A program made the position numbers and the translations under genes. The notes beneath the pieces are model-generated. The model was not told where the DNA came from. It searched no databases and saw only the letters and a program-made list of their open reading frames with translations. A DNA stretch of 64,000 nt. Source: Lethocerus indicus (taxonomy: Eukaryota > Arthropoda > Insecta > Hemiptera > Belostomatidae). Below, piece by piece: positions 61,104 to 64,000 of this stretch (positions within the stretch are counted from its first letter, which is position 1; the number at the start of each line of letters is the position of its first letter). The stretch spans positions 3,534,001 through 3,598,000 of the forward strand of contig JACDQD010000104.1 of the NCBI GenBank assembly GCA_019843655.1, read 5' to 3'.

Positions 61104-62960
61104 ATTTTCGCTTCTTCCTCGGCCGCGTTAACGGCGGCCTGTGAAAATTCGAGACGGCGGGCGGGGCCGAATTGCGCCAAATTGCATTCCTTGCCCGGAG
61201 AGTCCCGAAGCTTTGAAACCGAAACCGGGGCCGGCTGCATATTTTATGTCCGGCCGGGGTGGGAAGTAACGTTCTAAAAAATGCACGACCCCCCAGCCGA
61301 CCCCGCCTTCCGTCACACAGAACACCGAACGACAACCGACAGAATGTTCCTCAACGCCCAGAATTATCGTTACAGACAGATGACAAACATATTTTAAGGA
61401 TCGAGTATTTAACGTTACGATTGAACATTTTTTAAATTTAAATTACGAGAATACTAGATAAAATTTGTGTCAATGTGAACATAAAGAGGACTGATATAGT
61501 TTTCGGAAAATAGAATTAAGTAATGTGGACGTTTCCCTACCATTAAGTCTAACACTGATCATATTTTATGTCTACAGTATTTTAACAGCATATAAAATAC
61601 TTTGATATCGTAGTTTAAAAAAAAATCGGATCTAGTTAGCAGTACTGAAAAAAATCACTTAGCAGTCTACCTAAAAGTATGATACAAATAAACGTTATAT
61701 TAAAGAGTATAAGGGAGGAATAAAAAATTAAGAAATTACTTGAGAATACCTTATGGGCGGTGGACCATTCTAAGGGTTCATATAACGGCGCTATCGATAC
61801 TGCGCCCGCAATACGGAACTGTTGTGCGGGTTAGCATTAGGTGTGCCGTTACTGAAGAAACTGGCATTACAAAAGACCAAAACGTTAGAGTTTCATTAGT
61901 TTTTTTATTAGACTTATTTTTTAATTTCGGTATAAATGCAAGTATTCTAAAGGAATTGATGTGTACACCTATTTCCTCATTTGAAATACCAAAAGCGTCT
62001 TTTGCGTCTCAAAAGGATCTGAGAATACAGTATCTAGTAATAGCTTTAAGCTTGTAGAATTTCCTTGGATCTTTATAAACAGCTGAATAATATCCTGTTA
62101 GCCTTCTTCAGTTCTTAGACAGAGATTTAAATCTCGGCTTATAGATTAGTGGTTCTACATTTAAAACTAGGTTTCTAACTACTTTGCTGTGGATTTTCAT
62201 AGTTATCACTTGAAAAACAGGCGTATACTAAAAGCACGTACTAAATAACTTAGTTATTGTGCAACTGTAATAACAGGAAGTGTTATTCTAGTAATTTTAG
62301 GGTTTAATCGGACCTTATACAATGCGGGTAGCACATTTACAAGGGTTGGAAAACCCATAACTTAAGTGTCTGTTCTTCCCCATTCCCTGTTACCCCCACG
62401 TAATGCGAGACGTAACGCATGTGAAGGCGCACATGTTGGCGCATTCTCAAGGTGGTGACACCGAAGAAATCGTACAAAAACATTGCCGCAACAAACTAAA
62501 ATCTGAAGACCGAATTCCCGCCGTGTATTTATCTGCTCAATGAATCAGGCCCCTCGTTGTTCCTTATTCGTTATAATTACAGTAGATAATAAATAGTTTG
62601 AATTTGTTGTTAACAATTTGGTAGGACAAACTTGGACTAAACAATTTGGCTGGACAATGATTGTGAAACGATCGTGATCGGACTTAAGAGGCCGCGTGAA
62701 GAGCGCAGTCGAAACCCGAAATCGAATTGAAACCGTCTGCGGGCGGCCGAACAAAAATAAATAGGCCTTAACAAAGGTATCGGGTCCAATCCGATGGAAA
62801 TGCGCGAAAATAAAAAATTAAAACCCCGAAGGAGGTCGGAGTATAAACGACCAGGGGATCAATAGAGGTGCCCGGACCACCACCGCCACCCCTCTTTCTA
62901 CCATCTAAGGGAAAAGCGAGGAAACAGTATATCTTTCGCTAGGAAGGGAGGGGGAAGGTC

Positions 62961-62961
<1 letters not shown>

Positions 62962-63018
<57 letters not shown>
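62962..63018. repeat. (TA)n microsatellite
   Basis: About 55 bp of alternating T and A. Confidence 0.9.
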
Positions 63019-63021
<3 letters not shown>

Positions 63022-63837
63022 CAATGTGTCGCCTCCTTCCCCCCTTTCCACCCCACAGCTGCATTAGTGTGCACTAAGTGCAGACCTCTCCTCCCAGACC
63101 CGACCGATTTATGTCCCCGCGTATTTGTCTCAGGGAAATAAAATAAGCCAATAAATAAGTGTCACAATAAAAAAAAACCATAACTGTATTTTTTCCAGAT
63201 GCCACGGATGAGTTTTACGGATAATTTTTTTTTAATTTCAGCAATTTGTTAACAGCTTTTGCAATATGAAGCCACGTGAGAGACATGAATGAACAAATTG
63301 TATTTGAGCAGGCCACAGTGTTATGTTGAAATGAATTCCTGCTGGAATGAATGTGAAGCATCCCCCTGGTGGAATGACAGCTGATGGTAAGCATAAATTA
63401 TTGAAGACCGAATTGGGGGACCCGAGATGCTCTATACGACTATATCTGCTGCCAGAAGCAATAAATGTCCGTGCGGAAGCAGCCTAATAAAAATGTCATT
63501 AAATAAAGAAGTATCCCAATTTTATGTGAACGCGGCTAATAATGTTCAGAGCGGTTTAATGCTTTCATTCCGACGAATGGCAGTATCGAGCTTTCATTCG
63601 TAGATCTTTTCCTGGCAGTATTTTTATAATGCTTACGTTTCGAATGAGTTTCCAGTATTAGAAAGCATATGAAAAGCATTTACAGATATATGATACTGCA
63701 GTGCCAAGTTCATTGAAACTGTCATGCCTTGAACTATGAGTTCCATTGATATGATGAAGATTAGTTGTAATACTATCTTCATTGAATAACGTAATATAAC
63801 TGCAACAAAATCCAACACCATTAAGTTTTTAAAAAAC

Positions 63838-63871
63838 CTACAAACGATGGCGCAAGGCCGAACCGGCACTA
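63838..63871 (+). repeat. Possible hammerhead-like motif, strongly decayed copy (copy I)
   Basis: CTACAAACGATGGCGCAAG, then GCCGAACCGGCACTA. Stem II GGC/GCC and the overall spacing match the family, but the core and cleavage site do not. Membership is tentative. Confidence 0.25.
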
Positions 63872-64000
63872 AAATTAGATCAAACGCTCCGTCCAGGAAA
63901 CACCTATCGGTATGATGAATCGCGCTTATTTATTAAAACAATTTTTTATGACTTGCGGGTTTCAAGACAGGAAAATATTCCAATATTTATATGCGACTTC

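Larger units (their letters stand above)
44821..64000. other. Region 5' of the T1 exon, presumed long Shaker intron
   Basis: I searched the minus strand for an exon ending in the conserved run before VSGLRF and found none, so the upstream exon(s) probably lie beyond the window. The sequence is CpG-rich non-coding DNA with microsatellites, hairpins (for example CGGATAATG/CATTATCCG at 52537-52560), a hammerhead-like element at 53.3 kb and one interrupted coding-like stretch at 59.4-59.8 kb. Confidence 0.5.

Overview
This window is nuclear DNA from an arthropod, most likely an insect whose order I cannot fix. The evidence is AT-rich spacer DNA, spliced genes with GT-AG introns, many long (TA)n and (GA)n microsatellites, and above all a voltage-gated potassium channel gene whose exons translate almost residue for residue like Drosophila Shaker.

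Left end (1-3.1 kb): two divergent housekeeping genes. On the minus strand an exon (318-502) resembles the N-terminal region of RNA polymerase I subunit RPA43 (POLR1F) and runs off the window. On the plus strand the last exons of a COMMD9-like COMM-domain gene end at 2706, with polyadenylation signals near 3040.

3.1-22.4 kb: gene-poor spacer. To about 15.5 kb it is very AT-rich and visibly poor in CpG; from about 16 kb onward it becomes CpG-rich and stays so. It holds microsatellites, a 90-bp palindrome, and copies of a dispersed short element carrying a hammerhead-ribozyme-like fold.

22.4-44.8 kb, minus strand: the Shaker (Kv1-type) gene from the T1 tetramerisation exon to the C-terminal exon. 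The order is T1 (44820-44555), S1-S4 plus start of S5 (34838-34195), a tandem pair of 130-nt pore exons (28969-28840 and 28814-28685), S6 (25609-25419), and the C-terminus with the PDZ ligand ETDV (22545-22388). All phases join; the visible protein is 462 residues with either pore exon. The two pore exons lie only 25 nt apart, too close for an ordinary intron, and joining both breaks the frame, so they should be mutually exclusive. They differ at two internal residues (V/I and N/L) and, through the last base before the splice, at the residue matching Shaker 449 (Thr or Arg), which controls external TEA block and slow inactivation. This is the most interesting feature of the window.

44.8-64 kb: no convincing Shaker exon. 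The N-terminal exon(s) encoding the inactivation ball and the run up to VIN were not found and probably lie beyond 64 kb. This stretch is probably the long 5' intron, with a hammerhead-like element at 53.3 kb, a coding-like but interrupted minus-strand segment at 59.4-59.8 kb, and microsatellites.
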